Notes: generated by a model not told the origin, from the letters alone. Positions 31,316 to 41,513 are shown, numbered from the stretch's first letter. The stretch: DNA of 64,000 nucleotides from Lactobacillus sp. PV034 (GCF_014522305.1 NZ_CP041982.1:811001-875000); one strand, 5' to 3'. A program made the numbers and translations.

Positions 31316-33724
31316 TTATTTTTCTAAACCTGTCCATTTCCATTCAGTAACTTCTGGCATATCTTTACCATTATCACGAATGTATTGGTGGTGTTTTGAA
31401 ATCATATCATCCATTTCACTAAGGAAAGCAGCGTTCTTTTCTACCATGCCTGGAACACTTTCAACGACATCTTTTGCTAAATCGAAACGATCCATGTGGT
31501 TTAAGACACGCATATCAAATGGAGTAGTAATGTCACCATTTTCTTCATAACCATGAATATGAACATCATCTTTACCACGGCCACGATCAAACCAAATAGA
31601 TTCCATCATTGGTTTGAAACCATGCCAAGCAAATACTACAGGAATATCCTTAGGGAATAAGCGATCAAATTCTTCTTTGCTCATTGCCTCTGGATTCTTT
31701 TCTGGAGTCATCATCTTCATTACATCAATTACGTTTACGTAACGGATCTTAAGATCTGGGAAACGCTTATGAAGTAAATCGATAGCTGCCAAAGTTTCGA
31801 TTGTTGGTTCAGTACCAGTTGAAGCTAACACGATATCTGGTTTTGCATCTTTATCGGTAGATGCCCAATCAACATATCCTAATCCTCTGTCTACTAATTT
31901 TTTAGCTTCTTCAATTGTAAACCATTGTGGACGTGGTTGTTTTGAAGTAACTAAAACGTTGATAACTTCACGATCTCTAAATGCCTTATCAGATACTGCA
32001 AGTAAGGAGTTAGTATCTGCTGGAAGATATTCATGAATTAAATCTGCACGTCCCTTTTCAAATAAGTGAGTAAGTAAACCTGGATCTTGGTGAGTATATC
32101 CATTGTGATCTTGTTGGAAAACAGTGGAGGTATCCACAATATTCAATGCTGGATAATCATGACGCCATTCTTGTTCTTTAGCTTTTCTCAACCACTTCAT
32201 ATGTTGAGTTAACATTGAATCTACTACACGGCCAAACGCTTCATAAGTAGCAAAGAAGCCATGACGTCCAGTAAGAACATAACCCTCAAGCCAACCTTCA
32301 TCTTGGTGTTCTGATAATTGAGAATCAATTAAACGACCAGTCTTGCTTAAGTCTTCATCGTTTGGTTCGTGAATACTTTCCATCCATTGACGTTTTTGAT
32401 TATCAAGTAATTGGAATAAGCGGTTAGATTTAGATTCATCTGGACCAAAGCCACGGAAATTATCTGGATTTAATTTAGCGATTTCATCTAAATATTTTGC
32501 CCATTCGGCCATATCTTGTTTTTCAACAGAACCTGGCTTATCAAACTTAATCGCAAAATCACGATAATCTGGCATGTTCAAAACTTTAGGATCAATTCCA
32601 CCATTAGTTACAGGATTCATTGCCATTCTTTGGTCACCTTGAACAGTATTTTCCAAGACAATATCCTTTGGAGAACCATCTTCATTGAACAATTCTTCTG
32701 GCTTGTAGCTCTTCATCCAGTCGATCAACATATCTTTATGCTCCATATCACCTTGAGCTACTGGAATTGGAATTTGGTGAGCACGGAAACTATTTTCAAT
32801 TGGGTTACCATCGAGATCAAACTTAGGACCAGTCCATCCCTTAGGAACTCTAAAGACAATCATTGGCCATTTAACTTGAGAATCATCATTATTTTCACGA
32901 GCATTCTTTTGAATAGCCTTAATTTCTTCAACTACTTGATCCATAGTCTTAGCCATTTCTTCATGAACTTCCATGTGATCCTTGTAGCCATTAAATTCAC
33001 CATCTTTATAAGCAGATACAAAGTATGGCTTCCAGCCCATTCCTTCAAAGTATTTAGTTAAATCTTCATCACTCATACGTGAGACGATAGTTGGGTTAGA
33101 AATCTTAAATCCATTAATTTGTAAGATTGGAATTACTGCTCCATCTTTAATTGGGTTAATGAACTTACTTGAGAACCATGATGCAGCTAATGGACCAGTT
33201 TCAGATTCACCATCACCGATTTCTACAGCAGCAATTACATCTGGATTATCTAAAATTGCACCTACACCATGAGAAAGTGAATAACCTAGTTCCCCACCTT
33301 CATGAATAGAACCTGGTGTTTCAGGAGCTGCATGTGAAGCAACTCCACCTGGGAAACTAAACTGTTTAAACAATTTAGTCATTCCCTTTTCATCTTGGGT
33401 AATCTCTGGATATCTTTCAGTATATGAACCATCAAGATAAGAATTTGAAACCATTACTTGGCCACCGTGACCAGAACCTTCAATATAAAACATATTTAAA
33501 TCATACTTCTTAATTGCACGATTTAAATGTGCATAAATAAAGTTCTGTGGCACAATTGTACCCCAGTGTCCAATTGGCTTAGGCTTAACATCTTCAGCTT
33601 TTAGTTCATCTTTTAAAAGTGGATTAGACATTAAGAATAATTGACCAACTGATAAATAGTTGGCTGCGCGCCAATATGCATCTACACTATTTATATATTC
33701 TTTTGAATCGTAATTTACTGCCAT
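31316..33724 (-). CDS. xpkA: Xylulose-5-phosphate/fructose-6-phosphate phosphoketolase
   Basis: A full-length 802-residue TPP enzyme that cleaves xylulose 5-phosphate (or fructose 6-phosphate) with phosphate to acetyl phosphate plus an aldose phosphate, the entry to pentose use in lactobacilli. It contains family motifs [26 protein letters not shown], the TPP signature [11 protein letters not shown], and [16 protein letters not shown]. The frame is open 30 codons further up, but ATG 33724 has the AAGGAGAAA site. It is monocistronic. Confidence 0.95.
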   Translation of the reverse strand: MAVNYDSKEYINSVDAYWRAANYLSVGQLFLMSNPLLKDELKAEDVKPKPIGHWGTIVPQNFIYAHLNRAIKKYDLNMFYIEGSGHGGQVMVSNSYLDGSYTERYPEITQDEKGMTKLFKQFSFPGGVASHAAPETPGSIHEGGELGYSLSHGVGAILDNPDVIAAVEIGDGESETGPLAASWFSSKFINPIKDGAVIPILQINGFKISNPTIVSRMSDEDLTKYFEGMGWKPYFVSAYKDGEFNGYKDHMEVHEEMAKTMDQVVEEIKAIQKNARENNDDSQVKWPMIVFRVPKGWTGPKFDLDGNPIENSFRAHQIPIPVAQGDMEHKDMLIDWMKSYKPEELFNEDGSPKDIVLENTVQGDQRMAMNPVTNGGIDPKVLNMPDYRDFAIKFDKPGSVEKQDMAEWAKYLDEIAKLNPDNFRGFGPDESKSNRLFQLLDNQKRQWMESIHEPNDEDLSKTGRLIDSQLSEHQDEGWLEGYVLTGRHGFFATYEAFGRVVDSMLTQHMKWLRKAKEQEWRHDYPALNIVDTSTVFQQDHNGYTHQDPGLLTHLFEKGRADLIHEYLPADTNSLLAVSDKAFRDREVINVLVTSKQPRPQWFTIEEAKKLVDRGLGYVDWASTDKDAKPDIVLASTGTEPTIETLAAIDLLHKRFPDLKIRYVNVIDVMKMMTPEKNPEAMSKEEFDRLFPKDIPVVFAWHGFKPMMESIWFDRGRGKDDVHIHGYEENGDITTPFDMRVLNHMDRFDLAKDVVESVPGMVEKNAAFLSEMDDMISKHHQYIRDNGKDMPEVTEWKWTGLEK

Positions 33725-33851
33725 AATTTTCTCCTTAAAGTTATGTTGTAAACTTTTATTCTTCCTACAGTTAATAATAAAATAGTTAACTTCGTTATTC
33801 AACCATTTTATCAATTGGTAGGTTCCAATTTTAATTTTTCTTAATAAAGCA

Positions 33852-33879
33852 AAAGAAGGCAGTCTTCTCCGCCTTCTTT
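33852..33879 (-). terminator. Terminator after the AlkD-like gene
   Basis: Nine-base stem AAAGAAGGC/GCCTTCTTT with a ten-base loop, two bases past the stop of the AlkD-like gene, ending the nucleoside operon. Confidence 0.75.
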
Positions 33880-33880
33880 A

Positions 33881-34537
33881 CTATAAATACTTGCTACCTT
33901 CTTTAATTGAAAGCGGAGCTAATTTATCTGAGTATTTTTCGATAAAAATTTTTACCCAATTAGGATTAGTTTTTGAATAATCACGTAATGCCCAACCAAT
34001 AGCCTTGTTGATAAAAAATTCATTACTATTCAGATTATTAAGGATAATTCGTTCTAATAACTCTGTATCTAATTTTTCTTTGCGTAATAACTGATGTTCA
34101 ATTGCAACACGCCGTATCCAAAGATTACTATCTTTTGACCAAGTTAGCATCAAGTCTGCAATCCTATTATCTTTCAAACCTAAATATCCGATTGGTTTAA
34201 TCAAACTATCAATTGTATCCCACCAGGATTTTGTTCGAATGTAATTTTCAATTTTACTCATATCTGAAAATTCTAAATACTTTTTCAAAGCAATTAAATA
34301 ATCACACGCAAAATATTGCATCTCGCGATGAGGATCATCCCAAGCTTGATCCAACAAAATCCAATCAATTTTTTTATTTTTCTTTTCCTGCTTTAGATCC
34401 TCAGCATATATTTTTCGCCGTTCAGGAGTATGGTACCCATAAAACAAAAATTTGTCTTTCATATACCGCTGCATTTCATTAGCCATTTTTGCATCGGCAT
34501 TTTGCACAAATTTATTTTGTAAATTTTGAAAGTCCAT
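33881..34537 (-). CDS. AlkD-like DNA alkylation repair protein
   Basis: About 218 residues of HEAT-like helical repeats, DNA alkylation repair family. It has conserved segments KFLFYGYHTPERRKIY, the aspartate-bearing SWWDTIDSLIKPIG, and WIRRVAIEHQLLRKEKLDTELL, FFINKAIGWALRDYSKTNPNWV. Members remove 3- or 7-alkylated bases from DNA. ATG 34537 is chosen because GGAGAGTAAT, overlapping the GntR stop, precedes it. It is the last gene of the nucleoside-salvage operon, an odd place for a DNA glycosylase. Confidence 0.88.
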   Translation of the reverse strand: MDFQNLQNKFVQNADAKMANEMQRYMKDKFLFYGYHTPERRKIYAEDLKQEKKNKKIDWILLDQAWDDPHREMQYFACDYLIALKKYLEFSDMSKIENYIRTKSWWDTIDSLIKPIGYLGLKDNRIADLMLTWSKDSNLWIRRVAIEHQLLRKEKLDTELLERIILNNLNSNEFFINKAIGWALRDYSKTNPNWVKIFIEKYSDKLAPLSIKEGSKYL

Positions 34538-34538
34538 A

Positions 34539-35267
34539 TTACTCTCCATTCAAGTTCACAAAAGTATTATATTTCATGTACTTATAATGAATGCGCATAT
34601 TTGAAACTTCAAAAGGAGTTCCATCATCTAAGAAAAAGATTCCCTCCATTACACCAACAGGTTCATTAGGAGCTAACATTAACTTGGACTGATCATCTAA
34701 ATTAGACGGTTCTACAGTAATTGTTAAAAATGAACGAGTTACAGTTTTAGACTGCGTATCTTCCAGGTAGTTAAACAAAGATTTTTTTAGGATTTCTGGA
34801 TTAAGTTCTGGTGCAATCTTAATGGGAATAAACCCTGTTTCAATCATAAATGGCTGATTATCTAACAAACGTAAACGTTTAATTTGATATACGAAATCAG
34901 AGTCTTGCAAGAATAAATCTTGTTTTAAGTCTGAATTAGCCTTAATTACTTGATAATCTAGCAATTCAATACTTTGCTTTTTGCCAGGTACACTAAATGA
35001 ATCGGTAATTCCCAAGTTGGAACCATCATACTTAAAAAGAGCTTGATTTTTTAAGTATAAAGGATTGATAAAAGTGCCGCTTCCTCTTTTTTTAAAAACT
35101 ATTCCCTGTTGTGCTAGCAAGCCAAGAGCACGTTTCATAGATGAGCGGCTAACATGATATTGCTCACTTAATGATCTTTCATCGGGCAGTCGCATACCAT
35201 CATATTCTTTATTAAGAATTTTTTGTTTAATGTCACGCATCACTGAGCGATAAACTAAATCGGCCAT
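34539..35267 (-). CDS. GntR/UTRA-family regulator
   Basis: A 242-residue HutC-subfamily repressor. The winged-helix domain spans 1-70 (MRLPDERSLSEQYHVSRSSM then LGLLAQQGIVFKKRGSGTF) and the UTRA ligand domain spans about 90-240 (QIKRLRLLDNQPFMIETGFI). UTRA domains bind sugar phosphates or nucleoside-like effectors. The gene shares its first base with the stop of the nucleoside hydrolase gene (TAATG), so it probably controls its own ribonucleoside operon. Confidence 0.88.
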   Translation of the reverse strand: MADLVYRSVMRDIKQKILNKEYDGMRLPDERSLSEQYHVSRSSMKRALGLLAQQGIVFKKRGSGTFINPLYLKNQALFKYDGSNLGITDSFSVPGKKQSIELLDYQVIKANSDLKQDLFLQDSDFVYQIKRLRLLDNQPFMIETGFIPIKIAPELNPEILKKSLFNYLEDTQSKTVTRSFLTITVEPSNLDDQSKLMLAPNEPVGVMEGIFFLDDGTPFEVSNMRIHYKYMKYNTFVNLNGE

Positions 35268-36189
35268 TACTTTCTCCCTTGGTCTGCTTGTTTAATTTCT
35301 TCAATAAACCATTCAGCAAATTTTTGGGTATCAACATCAGCTGCTACTTCTGTATTAGGATTATCGCTTAAAAAGTCCATTACACTAGCACCATAAGTAT
35401 AGCGACCAGCTAATTCAATTTCGATATGAGCTGGTTTTAAATCAAAGAATTCAGGATGAAGTAAAATTCCCACAGCTGTTGGATCATAGATTTTAATGCG
35501 TTCATCACCATCAGGTTCATGAATATTAGAAAATAGTGAATACAACATATTTCCTACTTCACCACATGCCTTAATTTTATCTAATTCAGATGCAGTAATG
35601 TGAGCCTTATTTCCAATTTCAAGTGGAGCAATGCGTGTTGGCAAACCACTTTGCAACACAATTTGTGCAGCTTCTGGATCGCCAGCAATATTATATTCAG
35701 CAAATGGGCTGTGGTTACCGTGACCAATATTTCCACCCATAATTACAATTTCTTCAATTTTTTCAAGATCTTCAGGATATTGCTTAAAAAGTAAAGCAAA
35801 ATCAGTTAAGGGTCCAATTCCCATCAATGTGACTTTTTCAGGACTATTTTGAATTTCTTCGTGCATTAAAGTTGCAGCTAACCCCTTTTTAATTAAGCTA
35901 GTATCTTCCTTAGGAAATTCGTAACCCGCAATTCCAGTTTCACCATGAACAGATGCAGCACTGATAGCTGGACGTACCAAAGGTTGATTTGCTCCAACTA
36001 CAACTGGAACTTTAGTATGTAAAAAAGTTTCTAATTTTAAAGCATTTTGAAGCGTATACTTTAAAGACACATTGCCCCATGTCGCTACAATCATACGGAG
36101 ATCAACTTGAGGATCAAAAAGTAAAAATGTTGTTGCGGCAATATCATCAATTCCTGGATCAGTACTTAAAATTACTCTCTTTTTGTCAT
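35267..36189 (-). pseudogene. Ribonucleoside hydrolase, frameshift after codon 3
   Basis: A nucleoside hydrolase (IunH/RihC type) that splits ribonucleosides into base and ribose. ATG 36189 has AAAGGA upstream but reads only Met-Thr-Lys-Arg-Glu and stops. One extra A in the run at 36180-36184 gives MTKKRVILSTDPGIDD and runs into the remaining 275 residues (GNVSLKYTLQNALKL, IVIMGGNIGHGNHSPFAEYNIAGDPEAA). Without correction the internal start ATG 36094 would lose the catalytic DPGIDD loop. It is a real decay event, a slippage gene or a sequencing error. Confidence 0.8.
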
Positions 36190-36219
36190 TGCTCTTTTCC
36201 GTCCTTTCTAGTAAGACTA

Positions 36220-36738
36220 TTAATCATCATCTTCAGAATATTTAGCTTCTGATTCACGTGCCTTTTGATATTGTTTAATAAATTGTTCTTCGGGGATACT
36301 TACCTTGTTATATACATCATTTGTTGGCCAGTGTCCCTTTTTCTTAAATGTTTTGAGCAGGTTGCCAGATTTTTCAGCTTCAATTGAAAAATGATCCTCA
36401 TCACCATTCCAATCAAAACTAAGTTTAAATCTATTATTGCCTAGGCTCACCCACTTACCACTTGCATAAGTAGCATAGTAGTTATTAGTTTCTGGCATTA
36501 TATAAAGCAAAGTACCATCTTTTTTGAAATAAAAATAATCTGGCCTTTTATCCCCCTTCTCTGCTATGAAGACATCTTCAGCTGTAACTTTGTAAGCTCC
36601 ATTTAAGATGGTAGCTTCTTGATGATTACGATATATTACAAAACCAATAGCAGCAAGGATAACTAGGACTATGATAATAATCCAATTTAAACGTTTTTTT
36701 CTTTGTGGGGTTTGTGTTGTATTATTTTGATTTTCCAT
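36220..36738 (-). CDS. Membrane-anchored protein of unknown function
   Basis: 172 residues: a short Asn/Gln/Thr-rich start, basic KKRLNW, one transmembrane helix (about 19-38, WIIIIVLVILAAIGFVIY), then an extracytoplasmic beta-rich domain (NGAYKVTAEDVFIAEKGDKR, ASGKWVSLGNNRFKLSFDW) that resembles a lipocalin-like or DUF-type cell-surface domain. No family is recognised. It sits between rpiA and the hydrolase, probably in the same operon, and ends in an acidic tail (ESEAKYSEDDD). Confidence 0.65.
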   Translation of the reverse strand: MENQNNTTQTPQRKKRLNWIIIIVLVILAAIGFVIYRNHQEATILNGAYKVTAEDVFIAEKGDKRPDYFYFKKDGTLLYIMPETNNYYATYASGKWVSLGNNRFKLSFDWNGDEDHFSIEAEKSGNLLKTFKKKGHWPTNDVYNKVSIPEEQFIKQYQKARESEAKYSEDDD

Positions 36739-36754
36739 CTTACTTACTTTTTAT

Positions 36755-37453
36755 CTAAATTCTACTCTTTATTTCAATCGCACCATTAGCTTTAGCAATA
36801 ATAACTTTGTCGCAAATACCTAAAAATAAACCATGTTCAACTACACCGACTGTTTTATCAAGATATGCAGCCAATCCTTCTGGTACAGGAATCGGCTCTA
36901 TTGCTAAATCAATGATATAGTTTCCATAATGAGTAACATAGCGACTACCATCTTCATTCTTGCGCCACTGTGGCTTTAAGCCTTCAGCTTCAAATTTTTT
37001 AAAATTTTGCTCTGCTGAAATTGGTAAAACTTCAACAGGAAGTGGGAAACCACTCAAATGCTCTACAACTTTAGATTCGTCAACTATCCAAATATTTTGC
37101 TTTGAATTTATAGCAACATTTTTTTCTAAAGTTAAGGCACCGCCACCACCTTTTATTCCATCTAGATTTCGATCTACTCGATCAGCGCCATCAACGGTTA
37201 AGTCAGCCTGATCGATATCTTTTAATTCATCAACCTTGAAACCCAAACTTTCTAATTGTTTTTTACTACGATTAGAAGTTGTAACAATATGTTTTAAAGT
37301 TAACCCTTCTTTATCCTTCCGCTTTCCTAAAGCATCAATGAAAAAGGCAACCGTTGACCCAGTTCCAACTCCTAATACTGAACCATTTTTTACTAAAGCA
37401 GCTGCTTTAATTGCTGCTTCTTTTTTTAATTGATCCTGTTCTTTTTTATCCAT
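36755..37453 (-). CDS. rpiA: Ribose-5-phosphate isomerase A
   Basis: A 232-residue isomerase that interconverts ribose 5-phosphate and ribulose 5-phosphate, feeding ribose into the phosphoketolase path. The signature GVGTGSTVAFFIDALG at 22-37, the DGADRVD motif (about 87-93) and KGGGGALTLEKN with the catalytic Glu and Lys are intact. Its first base overlaps the ribokinase stop (TAATG), so the two are coupled. Confidence 0.93.
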   Translation of the reverse strand: MDKKEQDQLKKEAAIKAAALVKNGSVLGVGTGSTVAFFIDALGKRKDKEGLTLKHIVTTSNRSKKQLESLGFKVDELKDIDQADLTVDGADRVDRNLDGIKGGGGALTLEKNVAINSKQNIWIVDESKVVEHLSGFPLPVEVLPISAEQNFKKFEAEGLKPQWRKNEDGSRYVTHYGNYIIDLAIEPIPVPEGLAAYLDKTVGVVEHGLFLGICDKVIIAKANGAIEIKSRI

Positions 37454-38379
37454 TAATTTTCCTCCTTCAAAGCTTTTTCTACAATTTCTCGTTTAGGGAT
37501 AGAAGGAAAAGCCCCAAGCTTTTGTACCGTAAATGAGGAAGACTTAGAGGCGTAAATCACACTATCTTTAATATTGCTTAAATCAGTCTTCAATTCACTT
37601 GCTAATGCTCCAATAAAAGTATCACCTGCTGCTGTTGTATCAACTGGTTGGACTTTAAAAGCGGGAACTATTTCTGCTAAATCTTTATAAGAAACATATG
37701 AACCTGTACTTCCTAAGGTGATGATAACACCTTTTACTCCTAAATCATGAAAGTATTGCGCACTTTTTGCCATTGAGGCTTCATCTACAACTTCAATCCC
37801 AGTGATCCCTTGGGCTTCGGTTTCGTTGGGAGTAATAATATCTGTTAACTCTAATAATTCTTTTGGAATATTACTTTTTGCTGGTGCAGGATTTAAGATT
37901 GTTACTTTTCCTGCTTGACGTGCAATTTTAAAAGCTGCACTTGTTGCTTCAATAGGAGTTTCAAATTGAGCAATTACAAAATCACTACTTGCAATATCGT
38001 CTCTAGCAGCTTCCACATCTTCTACACTTAAATCAAAGTTAGCACCGTGCTGAATAATAATTGAGTTTTGCCCCGATTCTTGTAATAAGATATAGGCTTG
38101 TCCAGTTTGTTGATTATTACTCATTGCTATATGATCAACCTTTATGCCATTTTCTTTAAATTGATCAAGCATAAATCTTCCATTTTCATCATCACCAACG
38201 CGACCAACAAATACAGTTTCATTTTCTCCACGCACACTTGCAATTGCTTGATTAGCACCTTTACCACCAGCGGCTTTAGAAAATTCTGTCATGGCTATAG
38301 TTTCACCAGGTTGAGGTAATTTTTTGATATGTAAAATATTATCAACGTTGATTGATCCAATAATAGTCACTTTATTCAT
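37453..38379 (-). CDS. rbsK: Ribokinase
   Basis: A 308-residue PfkB-family kinase that makes ribose 5-phosphate. It has the N-terminal signature AAGGKGANQAIA at about 36-47, and the C-terminal PfkB signature with catalytic Asp (DTTAAGDTFIGALASEL at about 252-268). It is the first gene of the set rbsK, rpiA, surface protein, nucleoside hydrolase, GntR, AlkD, which together would turn ribonucleosides into pentose phosphate. Confidence 0.92.
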   Translation of the reverse strand: MNKVTIIGSINVDNILHIKKLPQPGETIAMTEFSKAAGGKGANQAIASVRGENETVFVGRVGDDENGRFMLDQFKENGIKVDHIAMSNNQQTGQAYILLQESGQNSIIIQHGANFDLSVEDVEAARDDIASSDFVIAQFETPIEATSAAFKIARQAGKVTILNPAPAKSNIPKELLELTDIITPNETEAQGITGIEVVDEASMAKSAQYFHDLGVKGVIITLGSTGSYVSYKDLAEIVPAFKVQPVDTTAAGDTFIGALASELKTDLSNIKDSVIYASKSSSFTVQKLGAFPSIPKREIVEKALKEEN

Positions 38380-38431
38380 CAGTTTCTATATCCTTTCATC
38401 AGCTATTTGGTAATTTAATTATATCAAAAAA

Positions 38432-38450
38432 GCATCCCTAGCCGAGATGC
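38432..38450 (-). terminator. Terminator after dps
   Basis: Stem GCATC/GATGC with a nine-base loop and T6 on the minus strand, about 35 bases past the dps stop. Confidence 0.6.
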
Positions 38451-38483
38451 CTTTAAGTAAATTATTAAAATACTAAATTAACT

Positions 38484-38951
38484 TTATTCACCAGCACCTG
38501 GACGTTGACCCAATTCTGCTGCGATAAGCCAAATTCTCTTCTCAATTGCAGTATGGAACTCAATTAACATATCATTAGTTGAGTCATCACCTTCAGCAGC
38601 TGATACCTTAATTCCCTCTTCATAATCGTCACGAAGAGTCTTATAGGCATCTAAAATAAGTTGAAGTCTTTCATCCATACTTAAGTCCCAAGAACCCTTT
38701 TGGTCAGGAATCTTAGTTGCTGCCAAAACTTCTTCATAAGTGGAAATTGGGCTACCATTAATTTCAATTAAACGTTCAGCAACCGTATCTTGTTGATCAG
38801 ACAATTGATCCATGACTTTATCTAAATAAAAGTGTAATTTGATAAATCTGTGTCCTAACATGTACCAATGATGTTGGTGTACTACCATATGTGCTTGAGT
38901 TAAATCTGCCACAATCTGATTTAATACTTGTTCTGTTTTAGGATATGCCAT
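38484..38951 (-). CDS. dps: Dps-family ferritin-like protein
   Basis: A 155-residue Dps/ferritin-like protein that stores iron and protects DNA from peroxide. The intersubunit ferroxidase residues are in place: QAHMVVHQHHWYMLGHRFIKL (first His and helix) and DQQDTVAERLIEINGSPIST with Asp and Glu. Length and helix pattern are normal. AGGAGG precedes ATG 38951. It is transcribed alone. Confidence 0.92.
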   Translation of the reverse strand: MAYPKTEQVLNQIVADLTQAHMVVHQHHWYMLGHRFIKLHFYLDKVMDQLSDQQDTVAERLIEINGSPISTYEEVLAATKIPDQKGSWDLSMDERLQLILDAYKTLRDDYEEGIKVSAAEGDDSTNDMLIEFHTAIEKRIWLIAAELGQRPGAGE

Positions 38952-39007
38952 AATTGTTACCTCCTAATTCCCTTTTTCCTTGTTCAGCTTTATCCTAACA
39001 TCAAAAA

Positions 39008-39031
39008 GTGCTTATCTACAAAGATAAGCAC
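39008..39031 (-). terminator. Terminator after the ABC exporter
   Basis: Perfect ten-base stem GTGCTTATCT/AGATAAGCAC, four-base loop, T5 on the minus strand. Confidence 0.85.
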
Positions 39032-39131
39032 CTTGGAATTTTAGTGATGTAAGAACAGATTTATCTCTTTTACTGAACTAAGTGGATATTGAAAAATGGA
39101 GCCGTTAACAATTTTTCTCCTAAATTAACTT

Positions 39132-40901
39132 TTATTTTTTAAATTGACTCTTCACATATTTAGCATATTTAGGTGTAGATTTAATTAATTCTTCATGCGT
39201 ACCAGCGCCGTCTACAGTACCATGATCAATAAAGTATATTCTGTCCGCATCAACAATTGTACTTAGTCGATGGGCTATAACTAAGGTGGTTCTATTTTTC
39301 ATTAATTCATTTAACGCCTTTTGTACCATTGCTTCAGATTCTGAATCCAAACTAGCTGTTGCTTCATCAAGCATTAGAATCTTAGGATCGCGTAAGAATG
39401 CTCTTGCAATTGCAATTCTTTGTCTTTGACCACCCGATAGTTTTATTCCACGTTCCCCAATTTGCGTGTTCAGTCCATCTTCCATTTCTTTAACAAAACC
39501 ATCTGCATATGCTAACTTCAATACATGCCATAATTTATCTTCAGTAACTTCTTTTTGGAGTCCATAAACTAAATTTTCTTTAATAGTTCCTGGCATGACG
39601 GCTGAGTTTTGGCCTACTAAACCAATTTGCTTACGCCAATGAGCTAAATCAATTTGATCAATATTTTCATTACCAATTTTTATTTCACCAGATGTAGGCT
39701 GGTAAAAACGCTCAATTAAAGCAAAAATGGTTGATTTACCTCCGCCAGATGGTCCTGCAAAAGCGACTACAGAATTGGGTTTAGCCTCTAAATTGATATC
39801 ATGGAGAATCTGTTTACCATTTTCATAAGAAAAGTTCACTTTTTCAAATTTTAACTCTTTGTTTGCAATATCAAATTGCTTCTTCTCAGTAAGAAATTCT
39901 TCATTTTCGCTAAGAATTTGCTGCAGACGTTCAGTTGACCCACTAGTTTTTGATAATTCGTTAAAAAATTGACTAATAATTATTACGGGACTCATAATTT
40001 GGAAAAGATACATTAAGAATGAAACCAGAGCTCCCATAGTCATTGACCCATTCATCACCCGTATTGCACCATAACCAAGAATTCCCAAAAATAGAATCAT
40101 CATCAACATATTAGTAATCGGTTGAGTAAGCGAATTAATAAATGCTTCTTTTACTCCTACCGCGTATAACTTATGAATACGATGGTGGCCATTGTTAATT
40201 TCATAGTTTTCACTATTCGATGATTTAACTAGTCTTATTTCACTTAAGACCGTTGTTGATTCACTGGAAAAATTAGCTAATTCATCTTGACGTTGACGTC
40301 CAATCTTGCGAGATTGTTTTAAAATTGGAAGCATTGCAAATACCAAAAGTGGAACTCCCACAAACATTAAAATAGTCATTTGCCAATCCATGGCAATCAT
40401 AATTACAAGTGCACCAAAGAATTGAAATAAAGAAGTCAAAGCATTGGGCAAAGTTGAAGCTAATAGCTGTTTTACCTGTGAAGTATCATTTACTAATCGC
40501 GAAGTTGTATCACCAGTTTTATTATTATCAAAATATTTAACTGGTAAGGCAAGTAATTTTCTCCAAACTAACTTGCGCAAATTAGACACCACATTTTCAC
40601 CAAAAACTCCTAAAATATAGCCAGAGATAGCACTAATAATTAGCCCGCCAATGAAGACAATTAGAGCGAGAATAATTAACTGTGGATTAAGTGACTTAAA
40701 ATTATTAATTAAACGCTGAGCTAATTGAGGAACAAAAAGATTGGCAGCTGTTCCCACAAGTCCTAATAAAATACCGATTATTAATCGTGAATAATGTGGA
40801 TGCAATTTATTAATTAAACTAAAAAATTCTTTAAAACTTAATTTTTGTCGTTCTGCGCTTAAATTCTCTTCTTTAAGCGCACTCTTATGTGAAGTGTTCA
40901 T
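39132..40901 (-). CDS. ABC multidrug exporter, half-transporter
   Basis: A 589-residue fused membrane and ATPase protein of the BmrA/LmrA type. Six helices fill about residues 35-330, then the nucleotide-binding domain with Walker A GPSGGGKST, signature LSGGQRQRIAIARAF and Walker B ILMLDEATASLD. It works as a homodimer to expel hydrophobic drugs or lipids. A MarR-type regulator is encoded upstream, and a TTAGATATCTAA palindrome lies just before its start. Confidence 0.92.
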   Translation of the reverse strand: MNTSHKSALKEENLSAERQKLSFKEFFSLINKLHPHYSRLIIGILLGLVGTAANLFVPQLAQRLINNFKSLNPQLIILALIVFIGGLIISAISGYILGVFGENVVSNLRKLVWRKLLALPVKYFDNNKTGDTTSRLVNDTSQVKQLLASTLPNALTSLFQFFGALVIMIAMDWQMTILMFVGVPLLVFAMLPILKQSRKIGRQRQDELANFSSESTTVLSEIRLVKSSNSENYEINNGHHRIHKLYAVGVKEAFINSLTQPITNMLMMILFLGILGYGAIRVMNGSMTMGALVSFLMYLFQIMSPVIIISQFFNELSKTSGSTERLQQILSENEEFLTEKKQFDIANKELKFEKVNFSYENGKQILHDINLEAKPNSVVAFAGPSGGGKSTIFALIERFYQPTSGEIKIGNENIDQIDLAHWRKQIGLVGQNSAVMPGTIKENLVYGLQKEVTEDKLWHVLKLAYADGFVKEMEDGLNTQIGERGIKLSGGQRQRIAIARAFLRDPKILMLDEATASLDSESEAMVQKALNELMKNRTTLVIAHRLSTIVDADRIYFIDHGTVDGAGTHEELIKSTPKYAKYVKSQFKK

Positions 40902-40921
40902 TTCTTTTCCTCATCAAATTG

Positions 40922-40933
40922 TTAGATATCTAA
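40922..40933. promoter_or_regulatory. MarR-type palindrome TTAGATATCTAA before the ABC exporter
   Basis: A perfect 12-base palindrome 20 bases before the exporter start. An imperfect copy (GTAGATGTCTAAC, 40953-40965) and a half-site (ATCTAAC, 40974-40980) follow in the same gap. The identical 12-mer stands before the marR-type gene. Confidence 0.7.
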
Positions 40934-41022
40934 TTTTTATATATTTAAACATGTAGATGTCTAACTGTCAATTATCTAACTTATTTCGATTAAAAGTATA
41001 AAGATGCCCGCAATTAGCATCT

Positions 41023-41469
41023 TTATTCAAAATTTATCTTCTCCATGTCTTTAATAATATGTTTCATGGCTTTATTTATCATATCAAGGTCATGCTCATC
41101 AATATTATGTAAGAGTTGTTCGTTCACCTTAGTAAAAAATAGATTAATTTGTTCAACACTCTCTTTGCCCTTTTGAGTTAAATAGATACGTTTGATGCGT
41201 GCTGACTCTTTATCTTTTTTCCGCTCAACATAGCCATCTCGTTCAAGATTTTTAACCATATTAGTGATAGATGCATTTCTTACACAAAATTTTTGTCCCA
41301 ATTCTCTTTGAATTAAACCGGGATGACGCTCTATATAGGCTAGCGACCGAGCTTGCTGCGTGGTCAAGTTCATCTGTGCAGCATAAGAATTAAAAATTCG
41401 CTGCGTATTTTTCATATATATTCTAAAGAGTTGATTAGCTTCTTCAAATTTTTCTTTTTTATTCACCAT
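41023..41469 (-). CDS. MarR-family regulator of the ABC exporter
   Basis: A 148-residue winged-helix regulator. It has NLTTQQARSLAYIERHPGLI, then QRELGQKFCVRNASITNMVK with the recognition helix, and the wing RDGYVERKKDKESARIKRIYLT. ATG 41469 is preferred because AAAGG is nine bases upstream; the ATG three codons earlier is too close to that site. Identical palindromes before this gene and before the exporter show that it probably controls both. Confidence 0.88.
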   Translation of the reverse strand: MVNKKEKFEEANQLFRIYMKNTQRIFNSYAAQMNLTTQQARSLAYIERHPGLIQRELGQKFCVRNASITNMVKNLERDGYVERKKDKESARIKRIYLTQKGKESVEQINLFFTKVNEQLLHNIDEHDLDMINKAMKHIIKDMEKINFE

Positions 41470-41501
41470 TATAATCATCCTTTACATTTTTATTATAACA
41501 G

Positions 41502-41513
41502 TTAGATATCTAA
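41502..41513. promoter_or_regulatory. MarR-type palindrome TTAGATATCTAA before marR
   Basis: Second perfect copy of the 12-base palindrome, in the context GTTAGATATCTAATT shared with the copy at 40922. It lies 33 bases before the regulator start and implies autorepression. Confidence 0.7.

Noticed and set aside
32516..33061. 181-codon open frame opposite the phosphoketolase gene
   Set aside because: It lies within a well-conserved gene on the other strand and its product has no recognisable features.
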